Shown here one piece after another: positions 1-11,522 of a DNA stretch of 64,000 nucleotides. Source of the stretch: Pollenia angustigena (taxonomy: Eukaryota > Arthropoda > Insecta > Diptera > Polleniidae). The stretch's first letter is position 1. Every line of letters begins with the position of its first letter. Under the pieces are notes generated by a model. That model made no database searches, was not told where the DNA came from, and worked only from the letters and a program-made list of their open reading frames with translations. Made by a program: the position numbers and the translations under genes. The DNA is taken from the NCBI GenBank assembly GCA_930367215.1, contig OV884056.1:39122308-39186307 (forward strand), read 5' to 3'.

Positions 1-1112
1 GGAGATCTTAAGATTATTTTTTAATATTTTTAATTAGGCTTAAGTTCATGAAATTTAATTTTTCATTAAATTATTTTTATGAAGAAAGGAATTTTACAAC
101 ATGAAAATTAATTAAGATTGTTATTGATAATCTTTCATTCTTGACGTGGCTGGGGCTCGAACCCCGGCCGGCAGGTTACCACGACATGTTTCGATTGCAA
201 CCACTCAATCTCCTCAGATGGATTTGCCGTCTTACACTCGCAGCCATCGACGACTGCTGACGTCAATAGTCAAACATCAATCCTTAAACCAAATTGTATT
301 CTAACATTTGGTAGATCGAAATTTGCATGTCATGTCATGGTAACCTGCCGGCCGGGTTCGAGCCCCAGCCACGTCAAGAATGAAAGATTATCAATAACAA
401 TTTTAATTAATTTTCATGTTGTAAAATTCCTTTCTTCATAAAAATAATTTAATGAAAAATTAAATTTCATGAACTTAAGCCTAATTAAAAATATTAAAAA
501 TTTGGATTTAAAACCATAAATAGTTCAACAAAATAACCACAATACTAATTATTGTTAAAGCTAAGGCACGAGCTCCATGTGTACATTTGTCCTTCAAGTT
601 GTGCTGAAAAAGGTCAACAGAAAAGAAAAAGACAAAATAAAAAAACAAAAAAAAATGTACTTGGACTTCAAGAAAAATTCTTGACAAAAGTACGAAAAAA
701 CAGAAGTAAGGAAAAAACATGTAAAATCAATTAAAATGGATAATCATTCAGGAAAGCAAATTTCGATCTACTAAATGTTAGAATACAATTTGGTTTAAGG
801 ATTGGTGTTTGACTATTGACGTCAGCAGTCGTCGATGGCTGCGAGTGTAAGACGGCAAATCCATCTGAGGAGATTGAGTGGTTGCAATCGAAACATGTCA
901 TGGTAACCTGCCGGCCGGGGTTCGAGCCCCAGCCACGTCAAGAATGAAAGATTATCAATAACAATTTTAATTAATTTTCATGTTGTAAAATTCCTTTCTT
1001 CATAAAAATAATTTAATGAAAAATTAAATTTCATGATTTTAAGCCTAATTAAAAATATTAAAAATTTGGATTTAAAACCATAAATAGTTCAACAAAATAA
1101 CCACAATACTAA
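1..1112. repeat. Inverted composite of a tRNA-like repeat family (copy 1)
   Basis: This block holds a minus-oriented partial unit (about 1-317), a plus-oriented 3' tail (about 330-540) and a plus-oriented full unit (about 541-1112). The plus unit contains RNA polymerase III-like boxes: an A-box-like GATTGAGTGG at 872-881 and a B-box-like GGTTCGAGCCCC near 919-930. The minus unit has the same boxes near 201-210 and 152-163. The outer ~170-bp arms are nearly perfect inverted repeats. Tails end in ACCACAATACTAATT. The same order (inverted partial unit, tail, full unit) recurs, mirrored, at 27265-28322. I read this as a SINE-like or foldback-like mobile composite; the family name is not known to me. 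Confidence 0.6.
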
Positions 1113-1146
1113 TTTTATTTTATTTTTTTTTTTTTTTTTTTTTTTT
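1113..1146 (+). repeat. Poly(T) tract
   Basis: A run of T broken by one short ATTTT step directly follows the tail of the tRNA-like composite. It may be a microsatellite grown from the insertion junction. Confidence 0.8.
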
Positions 1147-2787
1147 GATGATCGTGGCTTTTCCTGATATGAAAAGTAGTTCTGTGCCCATGTTCTGTAA
1201 CTCTCAAGTCGAGAAACTTTTCGATTGAAATGTGTGAAATGAAACAAAAATGCCACATATTAAAACTGAAGCTGTTTTTCTCACTTAACTGTGTCTGTAA
1301 CTAACTGTCACGTAAGGAAATTACTCTCCAATTTACAGAAAAAAGTGTCTGTAACATTTTTGTGAGAAAAGTTCCCGATCACGAAAAAAATGTGGTGAGA
1401 AACAATATTAGCACTAAAAAACAATTAAAAATTCAAAATGCAACCAATAAAAATAATTATATTTTGTCCTTGGAACATTTTTTCATTGTTTAATTATTTT
1501 GCTTCGTTTGCAAATAAAAACATTAAAGTCGCACTTTATATTATTTGGTATAGACGACGGATGTATTTTCGCCGCCGTCGTTGAAAATTTTTCAATTTTA
1601 GTAAATGTTGGTCGCCGTCAACGATATGTGGGACTGGCGTTTTCACCACCTTTAATGTCACATCGGCTTCGAGTACAATGTTATGACATTTACAACTTTA
1701 TCTCTTTTGATAGTTTTCGACATGAGTAATAGACACAGTTTTTTCTCACTTTTCGAGACATGATTGAAAATTTTGTTTCACATCTTTTTGATGCGAGAAG
1801 TTCTCACTTAAGTTACAGAACATGGGTACTGGTAAAGATAAGTGGTCCTCAAAGTATGAGTTATATAAAAGGGAAAATGTTTATAAACTTAAAACACAGC
1901 ATAGTTTTTGAAATTTGTTTGGTTTCAATTTCACTCGAAGTCGATTTCCAAAACACGGCTTAATATATTAATACGAAATAATAACGACTTCATAAAACAC
2001 CTGGGGGTTAATTCTGCAATTTTATTTCTAATGCTTTCAGTCGATTTTGAACAAGGCGAATTTACACCAGGTGAACTTATCTTGCTACGTAAGCAACAGC
2101 TGATTACTAACCTTGTGTCAAAATGGTATACCGTCCTGTTGGTTCTGGGGAATCTTAACTAAATTCTTTAATTTTCGATTAAAATTGTTAAATTTAAAAC
2201 TTTTTTAAGTTATAAAATTTCAAACAAACACAATTTAATATAAAAACAAAATTAAATAGGTTGGTATTTCTTTGAATTTTTAACACAACGTTAAAATATT
2301 TAACAGTGTTGTAAAACGTGCATGAATTCGCCTTGATTTTGAACGAATCGAAATTTATTTTTTAGTGTTGTGTAAACTCAAATAAAGCCTTTACAACAAC
2401 GAAAAAATCGAAAAAGTATGGGATCACAACTGCCAGAGTTAGCCTCTACTACGCATTAATGATATTAAATAAAAATTTTAGATTTTTGTCTTATGACGTT
2501 TTTGCAGCAAATGAGCGATGTGTATAAAAAGCAGAACTGTTAAATTTAATTAAAAATAGACATGAACTTAAACTGTTTATTTAATAAAAACACCTATAAT
2601 TTAATTAAATAAACATTTGTTTGTTAAAAAATTTAAAAAAAATTATATTTGCGGTTTTCTATAATTTATGTCTGTATGAATTAATATCTATTTATTTTGC
2701 TGAGTTTGTGCGAACATTTTAATCAAGATTTTATTATTTGTTTGTTGTTAGTAAAAAAACCATTAAATTAAAGAAAAACTTGGCCAT
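1147..2787. other. Intergenic, mostly unassigned; relic of a hAT interior
   Basis: No gene is visible. The stretch about 1831-1960 is a diverged plus-strand copy of sequence found inside two hAT-like elements: 36541-36680 on the plus strand and 11787-12000 on the minus strand. Shared blocks include AAGTGGTC(C/T)TCAA and AATTTGTTYGKTTTCAATTT. This suggests an old, end-less copy of that element. The rest is AT-rich with no recognised structure. Confidence 0.4.
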
Positions 2788-4660
2788 GCCGAATCTTATA
2801 TACCCTTCACCATGTTGCGATAAGAACAGAAAAAAAATTACATACCCTTCCTTAGATATAAATAAGTCAATTTTATGCCACGCCCATTTCACCAATCCGA
2901 CCCTGATCTCCCATTCCTCCCACATTTTTTCGGATGTTGTGCATTGAAAATCAATATGATTGTACAGAAATGTAAACAGAAATTTATAAAGTTTTTGTAT
3001 GAGAGGAGCCACGCCCACATTGCCAATTGATAATACTGGCATGTGTACCAAATTTGAACAGTTTTCTTCTACCGTTTCTAAGATATAAATAATCTTTTTC
3101 ATACCACGCCCACTTCTCTAATCCCTCTCAAATTTTGTCGGATATTGTGTAATGAAAACCAGGATGCTTGCACCTAATTTGCAAACTCTCTGGCTGTTAC
3201 CCAGATATAGATAACTCTAAAATGTCACGCCTGCTTTTCGCTAATATTTTGTTAGATATTGTACATTGATAAGCAATATGCCTGATTTGCAAACTTCGAG
3301 CCTTGCTGTTCTTCAAAAATACAACAACAACAAAAAACAACAAAGTATTTTTGAGTAAAATTAGAGGCGGTCGTAGTTTCTTGTACACATATCAGCCATT
3401 TAAAGACCGATCTGGCTGAATTTACAACATTTATATATATGTTTATAACAGCCTAGAACCCATCGTTTTTGGGGTCTTCGGAAAACCAATTTCAACATAC
3501 AAATGGATAGCCGGACATCATTAAATCAACTTCATTCCTCATAACGACCCAGAATATATCTCTGGTTTTCATAGGCAACCGCGTCTGACCATTTTGGTCG
3601 ATTTTGATATGTTAATGCAATATTGCTTAGCTTTAAACGCACTTAACGAAAAAAGATGGACCAATACCGATTTTTTATCGTAATAGCTAAGTCCAAAAAG
3701 TTCAATACCTAGCCCATAGTTCAAGATCTAGAATGGGTTTCCATCTCTGTAAGAGTGTTTTCAAAAGATTGACATGGCTAAATTGACTAAGAATCACTCA
3801 AGGAGCCAGAATATATATACTTTATGGTGTCTGAGATAAATAATAAGAATTTTTAATCCAAATTTTAATATTTTTTTAATTAGGCTTAAGTTCATCAAAT
3901 TTAATTTTCATTAAATTATTTTTATGAAGAAAGGAATTTTACAACATGAAAATTAATTAAAATTGCTATTGATAATCGTTTATTCTTGACCGTGGCCGGG
4001 GCTCGAACCCTTGCCGGCAGGTTACCATGACATGTTTCGATCACAACCACTCAATCTCCTCAGATGGATTTGCCGTCTTATGAAAAAACAAAAAATGTAC
4101 TTTGACTTCAAGAAGAATTCTTGACAAAAGTACGAGAAAACAGAAGTAAGGAAAAAACATGTAAAATCAATTAAAATGGATAATCATTCAGGAAAGCAAA
4201 TTTCGATCTACCAAAGGTTAAAATACAATTTGGTTTAAGGATTGAGTTTGAGTTTGGTTTAAGGCTGCGAGTGTAAGACGGCAAATCCATCTGAGGAGAT
4301 CGAGTGGTTACGATCGAAACATGTCATGGTAACCTGCCGGCCAGGGTTCGTGCCCCGGCCACGGCCAAGAATGAAAGATTATCAATAACAATTTTAATTA
4401 ATTTTCACGTTGTAAAATTCCTTTCTTCATAAAAATAATTTAATGAAAATTAAATTAAAAAAAATATTAAAATTTGGATTTAAACCCATAAATAGTTTAA
4501 CAAAATAACCACAATACTAAATATTTCACACGAATGACAAACTTAGTATACCCTCATTCACCACCAGTGGTTTATAGAGTCTAAAATCAATATTGTAGAA
4601 ATTTCAAACGGTATGACAAACTTGTATATACCCTTGTCACAAGTGCTGAGGGAGGGTATA
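2788..4660. repeat. ATACCC-type dispersed repeat, split by another element
   Basis: The left end reads GCCGAATCTTATATACCCTTCACC. The body contains several short blocks with CCACGCCCA motifs and a late ATATATACTTTATGG block. The element breaks at about 3849 and resumes at about 4523 with GAATGACAAACTTAGTATACCC, ending in GGGAGGGTATAAAG near 4660. Sister copies at 42250-43340 and 47905-48618 are continuous across the equivalent point, so the tRNA-like composite at 3850-4522 was inserted here. Function is unknown; it is probably a non-autonomous element. Confidence 0.6.
3850..4522. repeat. Inverted composite of the tRNA-like repeat family (copy 2)
   Basis: A minus-oriented tail plus B/A-box segment (3850-4080) abuts a plus-oriented unit (about 4082-4522) carrying GATCGAGTGG (A-box-like) near 4298 and a mutated B box (GGTTCGTGCCCC) near 4345. 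The plus tail ends in ACCACAATACTAAA. Compared with copy 1 it lacks the extra tail between the two arms. It interrupts the ATACCC-type repeat. Confidence 0.6.
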
Positions 4661-5323
4661 AAGATATTGTAACGATTTAAAAATTTGTTAATCATACGCC
4701 ACCTGTGACACTAAAATATTACAAAATGCTAATGCAGAGTAGCCACAACCAAAATTCAAAATAACACTAAATAAAGTTACATCTGATATCAAATTAACGA
4801 TTTATTTAAAAAAAAAAATTTTCAAAAAAAAAAAAAGAAAAAAACACAAAAATCACTAAAATTAAAATGTAGGAAATTATTAACCTTCTTAAATATTGTT
4901 TGATAAATAATGTATGTATTTACGAAAAAAATAATAGCGAAAAGCGTGATTCGGCTAAATAACTTATTTAATTAAAGCTTTTTTATATAAAATATAGCAG
5001 TTAAATAAATGCCTAATTAAACTGATTTTCTGTAAAAAATTTGTTTAATCTGTTTTATTTTTTTTTTTTTTTTTTTTTTATTAAATGACAGGGTTAATAT
5101 TTAAATGCATTTATATTGAAGCAAAACTTTAATTATTGTTTTAAAAAAAATTAGGTACTTTTTAATGTTCAACATCAGCCTTTGATGTTTTTGTGCTGTG
5201 TTACTTGTAATAATTTTGCAAGATGTTTTTGAGTTTAATAAATATCTCCAATTAAAAAATAAATAAAAAATGTATAAAAAATTTCATATCTTTGTTTTAT
5301 AACAAATTAAGAAAAAATACATA
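4661..5323. other. Unassigned AT-rich intergenic
   Basis: Only AT-rich sequence with poly(A) and poly(T) runs (about 4808-4840, 5055-5080) is seen. No gene or repeat end is recognised. Confidence 0.5.
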
Positions 5324-6306
5324 TGGGGGATTTCATGTCAAGTGACCCAATTTTGAAATCGATGTCTTCCGATTAGGATGAAATTTGCACCAATTTTCAA
5401 CAAGATCGGTCTAAAAGTTTCTGAGTTAGTGGGGGTCAAAATTTGACATTTTGGCCATACAGGTGCTCTTTCTTATCCATGTAACTTATTACCTATTGGT
5501 GTTAGCAAAATTTGTCCCAAGTAGCTTCGATAGCTATTTGATCAATAGTTTGAAAAAAGTTTTTTTGTTTTACAAACCCAATTATTATTTTATACCTTCG
5601 ATACTGTAATGCCCATAATATGTTAATCCCAGGAATAAAATCACTTTTTTCCTGTAGAAATGTTGACAAATTAAATTCTTTTTTTAATTTTATTATTTAT
5701 CTTTTTATTATTATTATTATAATTATATATTAATTTAATTATTATAACAAATTAATAAAAAGAATTTATTTTGTCAACATTTCTACAGAAAAAAGTGATA
5801 AACATATTGTGGGCATTACAGTATCGAAGGTATAAAATAATAATTGGGTTTGTAACATACCGTCGGAAAGGTTAATTTTTCTAGTTTCTTTGCATACATT
5901 TTATTTTTAAGGCTTTAGAAACACTTAAACACAAATAGGAAAAAATTCAAAATAGTGCATACGCTAAAAATTGAAAAACCCTCGTCTAGAGTTAGAAATT
6001 ATTTTTTTAAAAAATTTTTTAAAAAAACAAAAAAAACTTTTTTCAAAATATTGATCAAATAGCTATCGAAGCTACTTGGGACAAATTTTGCTAACACCAA
6101 TAGGTAATAAGTTACATGGATAAGAAAGAACACCTGTATGGCCAAAATGTCAAATTTTGACCCCCACTAACTCAGAAACTTTTAGACCGATCTTGTTGAA
6201 AATTTGTGTCTAAACTACTATCCAATAGGACTAACCTTAGTGCAAATTTCATCCAAATCGGAAGACATCGATTTCAAAATTGGGTCACTTGACATGAAAT
6301 CCCCCA
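5324..6306. mobile_element. ~1-kb hairpin (long inverted repeat) element, TA flanks
   Basis: The ends are TGGGGGATTTCATGTC and its complement, each flanked by TA. The two arms match for nearly their whole length: left 5324-5690, right 5757-6306, around a short ATT-rich loop at 5690-5757. The right arm carries about 150 extra bases at roughly 5855-6010. No transposase is present. TA flanks and terminal inverted repeats fit a non-autonomous Tc1/mariner-like element, but the family is inferred from the flanks only. Near-identical arms suggest either recent origin or gene conversion between arms. Confidence 0.7.
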
Positions 6307-6310
6307 TATA

Positions 6311-6790
6311 AATAAAACTTTTAAGCAAGTAAGAATTATATGCAACAGTTTTATTTGTAACAATATCAAAGTTTAAACAAAAACAACAACAATCAACAGT
6401 GAGTGTGTCTTTTCTTATAGTCCCGACTACAATTGGTTGATTTTTGTCAACACTTAGGCCCGATTTCACAACTTACCGATAGCCAAAGGTAGGATTTTAT
6501 CGGCCGTATAAAAAGTGTTCCATTATTACAACTTTAATTTAACCTACCAAATAGAATGAACCTTAATTTACTTTATCGCTCACTTTGGGTTAAAGTAAAG
6601 TTTTAATAATGGAACCCTTTTTATAAGGCCGGTTAAAGTCTACTTTTAGCTATCGGTAAGTTGTGAAAACGGACCTTAATGTAGTTGTAAGTGGGTAAAG
6701 AAAAGAAAAAAGTGGATAATGGAAAAAAATTGTTTTTAAGGTCTTAAATCAACGACCTAAAATTAGTAAACAACAGCTATTAAGTTCCAT
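6311..6790 (+). repeat. Diverged copy of the 470-bp unit, split by a MITE
   Basis: The segments 6330-6456 and 6676-6770 match part of the 470-bp unit arrayed at 20362-24552 (for example AACAATATCAAAGTTTAAAC and ACTACAATT.GTTGA). The MITE at 6457-6675 interrupts it inside the unit's internal hairpin. Confidence 0.6.
6457..6675. mobile_element. PIF/Harbinger-like MITE, TTA target duplication
   Basis: This is a 219-bp palindromic element. The left end is GGCCCGATTTCACAAC and the complement of the right end is GGTCCGTTTTCACAAC, continuing as CTTACCGATAGC in both. It is flanked by TTA on each side (6454-6456 and 6676-6678). The 3-bp TTA duplication and GGNCC-type ends fit Tourist-like elements of the PIF/Harbinger superfamily. 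Confidence 0.7.
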
Positions 6791-7507
6791 GCAATTGAAA
6801 ATTTAATTTTGTTCCGCTGTGTAATCGTTCCGTGGCGAAAGGAATTCTTTTTCGAAGTATGCTCTTAAAGGCCTGAACCTATCATACTGGCACCGAAGCA
6901 CCAGGGGCTAATAATTCTCGTGGTGGCAAGTATGGTCTCTGCTTAGCTACGATCTAAAGAGGTCGTAAGATCAGCACCAGAAGTACCCTTAGGATGAACC
7001 CTTCAAACCGCGATGGGAGAATTTTGAGAGATGAAATTGATTAAAATTATTTTTCGGCCACAGATTCGATTGGAATTAAAAATTGCCAAACTGATCGATC
7101 CAATATTTCACCTAGCCGCCAAACAAATGTATATGATAACTGAAAAAGCGACAGTTTATAAAAATCCTGAATTTCAGATTTTTTAATATTTTTAACTAAC
7201 TATTTATTCCCTTTGTGATTTATTTTAAATTATAATAGGCATAGATTCGTCAATGCCAAAAAAGCCGGACTTTGTTGCAGTTTTCCTTTAAGTTTTTTTT
7301 TTTTCTTGCATATCTTTTAATTTTTTCTACATGAAAAACCAGCCCCGGTATAGACCTACAAGAAAACCACAGTCGACTAAGATTGTTTTCATAAGCTTTT
7401 TTGCGAAAAAAAGAACAATCGAAAACTATTAAAGTTTGTAATATAAAATATAGATATGCAAATATTCAACCGCAATCTAGTCGAAATAACTAAAACGCAA
7501 ACATTAA
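6791..7507. other. Unassigned intergenic with a moderately GC-rich patch
   Basis: The part about 6820-7030 has a more balanced base composition than its surroundings. It may be a TE or gene remnant, but no open frame or known motif could be tied to it. Confidence 0.4.
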
Positions 7508-7974
7508 CCCATTTCCGGCCGCGAAACATAAATGTAGTCCGATTTCAATGAAATTCGAGTTCTTAGCTAATTTGAGGTTCCTGAATTCAAATCCGTTCAC
7601 AAAATTCACATAGCCCTACTGAGATCGTCAGAAACCGGTGTTCGCAAGCGCAAACGTTGGCCGCTATTCAACATAATTATTTTTTGCTTTGAAACTTAAA
7701 AAAAATTGTTTTTGCGTACAAAAAAACATATTTTAAAACAAGTTTCTTTAAATTTTATTGAATATGATTTTTAAAAATATGTATATAAAATTATAATTTT
7801 TGTTGGTTGATCAGTTATGTCAATATCCTGCAAAGGCTCCTCCTGCAAAGTATTCTCCTGATTTCGGCCCTATATTTCAAACGATTCAGCAACTTCTTGC
7901 AAAGCTGTTTGCTAAATTCAAAACGAAATAAGGCAAACATACCTACACATAAGTATGTATTGGAAATAAAAAAA

Positions 7975-8142
7975 TTAAGATAAATATACGTTATCATTTA
8001 TGGGAATTTCATTATCGTCTATGTATTCCTCATCTGTTAGTTCATCGATTATATCTGGTGGGAGTATACAAACGGTGTCCACACAGTCATCCTCGTCCTC
8101 AATTATTGCCATTGTTTCTTCAATTGTCAAAATTTTACGCGT
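7975..8142 (-). pseudogene. piggyBac transposase N-terminal remnant
   Basis: The minus strand reads a short acidic frame, starting with a Met codon at 8110-8112 and preceded in frame by KILTIEET. It continues through CILPPD and DELTDEEYIDDNE to a stop at 7975-7977. This order (a basic/ILT.EE stretch, LPPD, then LTDEE.IDDN) is typical of the acidic N-terminus of piggyBac-derived transposases. A GT directly after INDN could be a splice donor, with a possible continuation (EEPLQDIDITD) near 7810-7850. Everything after that, including the catalytic domain, is missing. Confidence 0.6.
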
Positions 8143-8594
8143 AATTTTACTTCAAAGTACGACTTCAAGCTTTTAAAACACTAAATACACATCCAAATTC
8201 ACAACCACAACACTTCTATACTCCACTGAATAAGTTTCAACCAAGGTACATTAACACAAGGTAAACACATTTGGGAGTGTAGACATGCTGCTCTATAAAA
8301 ATAACGGAGTGGAACCGAGTTGTCAAAATTGCCTTCATATAAAACAAAAACAATTAAACGCACACATGTACAAATTTTGGCTCATATACACGAAATTTGA
8401 CGTTAGGGTTCCATCTGGGGTAAACAGCTGACAAACATATGGGCTAACGAGTTTACCTTGTGCAAATATACCTTGGTTTCAGCATACTTGCTACACAATA
8501 TTCAATAAAAAGTCTTTTTTTCTGCGTATTCAATAGCTAGAAACAGTACCGTTACTTGTATAAAAAAAAGAAACACATGCAACCAAAACATTAA

Positions 8595-9317
8595 AGGCCT
8601 AGTTAGGCGAACGTTGCTGTACCCGTAATGTACCGCACCGTACTGTAAGCACGTTGGTGCACTTATAGAACATTTAAAAACGTGGTTTATGTTTTTTCTA
8701 TACATAAACAAAAAACAATAGTATACATAAAGCAAATCACACAGTGATGGGAATCAAAAATGTTTTAAAAAGTACCAAGTGATTTAAATGGTATTAAAAA
8801 AGTATTTTGTGTATGTAAAAACGTTAATAGTTTAATGTTTATATTATAGATTTTCAATAAACAAATTTGTATTTTAGCATATATATTATAACAATATATT
8901 GTTATATATTGTGGTGTATGCACCAAACAAGGTTTTGCTACCATTTAAAGCCTTTTATTCTTTTCACATTTCCATTGTATGTGTATATGCATTTGTTTAT
9001 ATGTATTGTACATCTAAACATAAATATATTTGTTTATATGGAAATATTTGTATATTAAGTTGTTTTGTCTCAATTCCATAGCTTAACTGAAAAAAATACC
9101 AAAAACGAGCAAAAATACCCGCATTCAATTTAACATACAAGCAGCCCATCACTGCTTTACAACTGTCACGTAACAACGGCATACAAATCTGTTTAATACA
9201 GATCGAGATGTTCCGCCAACGTGACATTTAAACTCAGTAAGCATTTGCATTGTTTGCAAATGACAAAACGAACCAGACGTTCCATTAGGGGACGTGAACG
9301 TTCGGCTAACTCTGCCT
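8595..9317 (+). mobile_element. PIF/Harbinger-like non-autonomous element (copy 1)
   Basis: The left end AGGCCTAGTTAGGCGAACG is complementary to the right end, which reads AGGCAGAGTTAGCCGAACG on the other strand. The flanks are TAA on both sides (8592-8594, 9318-9320). A second full copy in the opposite orientation lies at 49466-50184 and a partial one at 35708. No transposase is present. The 3-bp TWA duplication fits PIF/Harbinger. It is nested in the piggyBac-like element. Confidence 0.75.
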
Positions 9318-10049
9318 TAACCGAACACCAACATTAACCTCTGTCTGAATCAACTTTGTTGTTATTTTTTCTTAGTTTTTTGTTTAAATTTTACTTTTTT
9401 CATTCTTTGCTGTAAAAACTGCATAGTTACAATTTTAATTTTTGTACAATTTATAAATTTGATTAGCTAAATGAAAACCATCTAAAATATATGGTGTGGA
9501 AAAATAACGTGTGGCTAAAAAAATATATGATTAATAAAAAAGTTAATTACTGTTTATTAAAGCTAAGAATACATACGATAATTATTCTATAAAAATTTAA
9601 CCATAACAGTTTAAAAAAGCAGAAAAAATTACAGATCAAAATGAATAATTTTTCAGTTCGCAAGTGCGAACAGAGGATGGAAATGGGTTAATTGGTTTAC
9701 AAAATGTCATTAATATGAGTCTGACTCTGCTATCTGCTTCCAAAAATCACTATCAGTGCCATAAATCTCTAATAAATGGGCCTTCAGAATTTACCAAAAA
9801 TCAAAAGATGAAATAAATAACCACTAAAGTTTTTTTTAGTTTACCACACGCAGAGAAAAAATATGTTTTAATATGGTCACCTCCAACAAAACTATTTTTA
9901 AGAAAATTTTAAACATATTATGTTTAATTTAACCATATTATTTTCACGGTCATTCATGTATGGTTGAATTAGTCCTCCATCAAGAAGCCGCAAACGTATT
10001 ATGGTTTGCTCTAAGCATGTTATGGTTAAAATATTCTTATTCGCTAAAC

Positions 10050-10235
10050 AGTTTTATTGGTATGATATCTTTAGTTTTTCTAAAATCTTTGAATGAAGTT
10101 TCCTGACGATCTGGCCTGAGCAACCAGTGAAATGCGCATAGGAATAGCTTATCCCATCAACAATAAACTTCAGTTTGTCAATAGTATGAAATGGGAATTT
10201 CGCACATTATAACGTAACCTTGATAATTAATTTTT
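10050..10235 (-). repeat. Fragment of the 470-bp unit
   Basis: Sequence such as GATGAAGTTTCCTGA, CCAGTGAAATGC and ATAAGCTATTCC-type blocks (read in complement) matches part of the unit arrayed at 20362-24552. It is diverged from the array copies, so it is probably an older dispersed copy. Confidence 0.6.
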
Positions 10236-10573
10236 GAATCCCAAGAAAAACTTTGACAATAATTTGTTTTTAAATCAACAATAGTATTTTCCTGTTTTCA
10301 AAGAGCAACATGCTAATGTTGAAAACCAACCATGCTATTATAAGTGTTATACATATTTTAGTTATTTTTAACCAAAGCATATTTGTAGGTAGGGTTGCCA
10401 TACGTACTGTTTTTAGCAGTACATGTACTGATTTTTTGCAATTGTACTGTTTTATGCATAACTCCTAAAACAGTACGCAAATGTACTGTTTTTTTACACT
10501 TGGTACAGTTTTTTATACTTTTTTTTTTTTGTTAAGTCTAGAAAAAACCAAGATATTAAAAAAAACCCTGCTA

Positions 10574-11522
10574 ACCTAGCATTTACACATGCCACTGCCA
10601 GTTCGAAAAACTCAATACACTCACACTTTTTTACTTATACACTCACAGTTTTCGCAATGGCAGCTCCAGTGGCAGCAAAAATTGCATGCGAGTGGAAATT
10701 TGGCACTTGCATGCCACTAAATGTCAAAACGATAAGCAATGTTACCCTGTTTAAAATTTAATTCACATTTACTGGATTGTTGTTAAATTGTTATTGAAGT
10801 TTTGCCTTAATAAAGATTTATTATGATTAATTTTTTGAAAACGCGCATAAATAAAAGCAAGTTTGTTAATAATAAAGCATTAATATCGTTAAAATAATGC
10901 TAATATAAATAAAAGAAAAAATTTCCCCAAAAATGTGCCATTATGATTAACTCGGTAACTCTATTTTGCTTTCTGATACTTTTTTTTTTAATTTGAGAAG
11001 TAAACAAATTTACTCAAGTTGACGCTTCTACCATGGTGGAATAAGTAGGTGGCATCGTTACAGCAACAAATACAACATTACAACAAAAATGGAACTTATA
11101 TCACCGTTTACGTCAAAAAGTACTTTTAAAATCAAAGCGTGCCGGTGAACGTGATGAAATAAATACATTTTTAGCAAATTTTTATTTAATTATGATCAAT
11201 ATCTTATTTATTTTAATTTAAAATTATCAAAAAATTTAATAAAATACAATAATCACAGCACAAAATGTGGACTTTTTGTAAACATAAACAAAACTTTGAC
11301 ATAAACCTAGACAACCAATGCAAGAGCAAAAAATCGTCATCTGGCGTAGTGCTGCCACCTGTTTATTCCACCATGGCTTCTACGACATTTTGAAAATGAA
11401 CTCGCAGTGGCATGTGTAATCACAAAAGTTAATGGCATGAGATTCGACTATTTCGAAAAAATTTTCTTTGATAATATGTATACAACAGTGGCATGCCACT
11501 ACTTGCATGTGTAAAGGCAGGG
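10574..11522. mobile_element. Nested TA-flanked inverted-repeat element
   Basis: The ends ACCTAGCATTTACACATGC and, in complement, CCCTGCCTTTACACATGC are flanked by TA on both sides. The sister hAT copy near 37130-37160 reads straight through the equivalent site, which supports a real insertion. TA duplication fits Tc1/mariner-type elements, though the exact family is uncertain. The element itself contains a further insertion at 11032-11375. Confidence 0.65.
11032..11375. mobile_element. Small hAT-like element, 8-bp duplication GCTTCTAC
   Basis: This is a 344-bp element with ends CATGGTGGAATAA and its complement, continuing into GTGGCA. Both flanks are GCTTCTAC (11024-11031 and 11376-11383). 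It is the innermost layer of the nest, so it is probably among the youngest insertions here. It contains no coding sequence. Confidence 0.75.

Larger units (their letters stand above)
7508..9687 (-). mobile_element. piggyBac-like element, TTAA target duplication
   Basis: The ends are CCCATTTCCGGCC and, on the other strand, CCCATTTCCATCC. They are flanked by TTAA at 7504-7507 and 9688-9691, the hallmark of piggyBac insertions. Subterminal motifs are shared: TTCGCAAGCGCAAACG near 7640 and GTTCGCAAGTGCGAAC near 9655. A minus-strand transposase N-terminal remnant lies at 7975-8142. A PIF/Harbinger-like element is nested at 8595-9317. No DDD catalytic core was found, so the copy is defective. Confidence 0.75.

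Noticed and set aside
508..734. Open frames on both strands of the tRNA-like composite
   Set aside because: They overlap each other inside a repeat, are K/F-rich from A/T runs, and are not kept in the other copies.
2734..3102. 122-residue minus-strand frame
   Set aside because: It lies in an ATACCC-type repeat, overlaps a frame on the other strand and has no conserved motif in sister copies.
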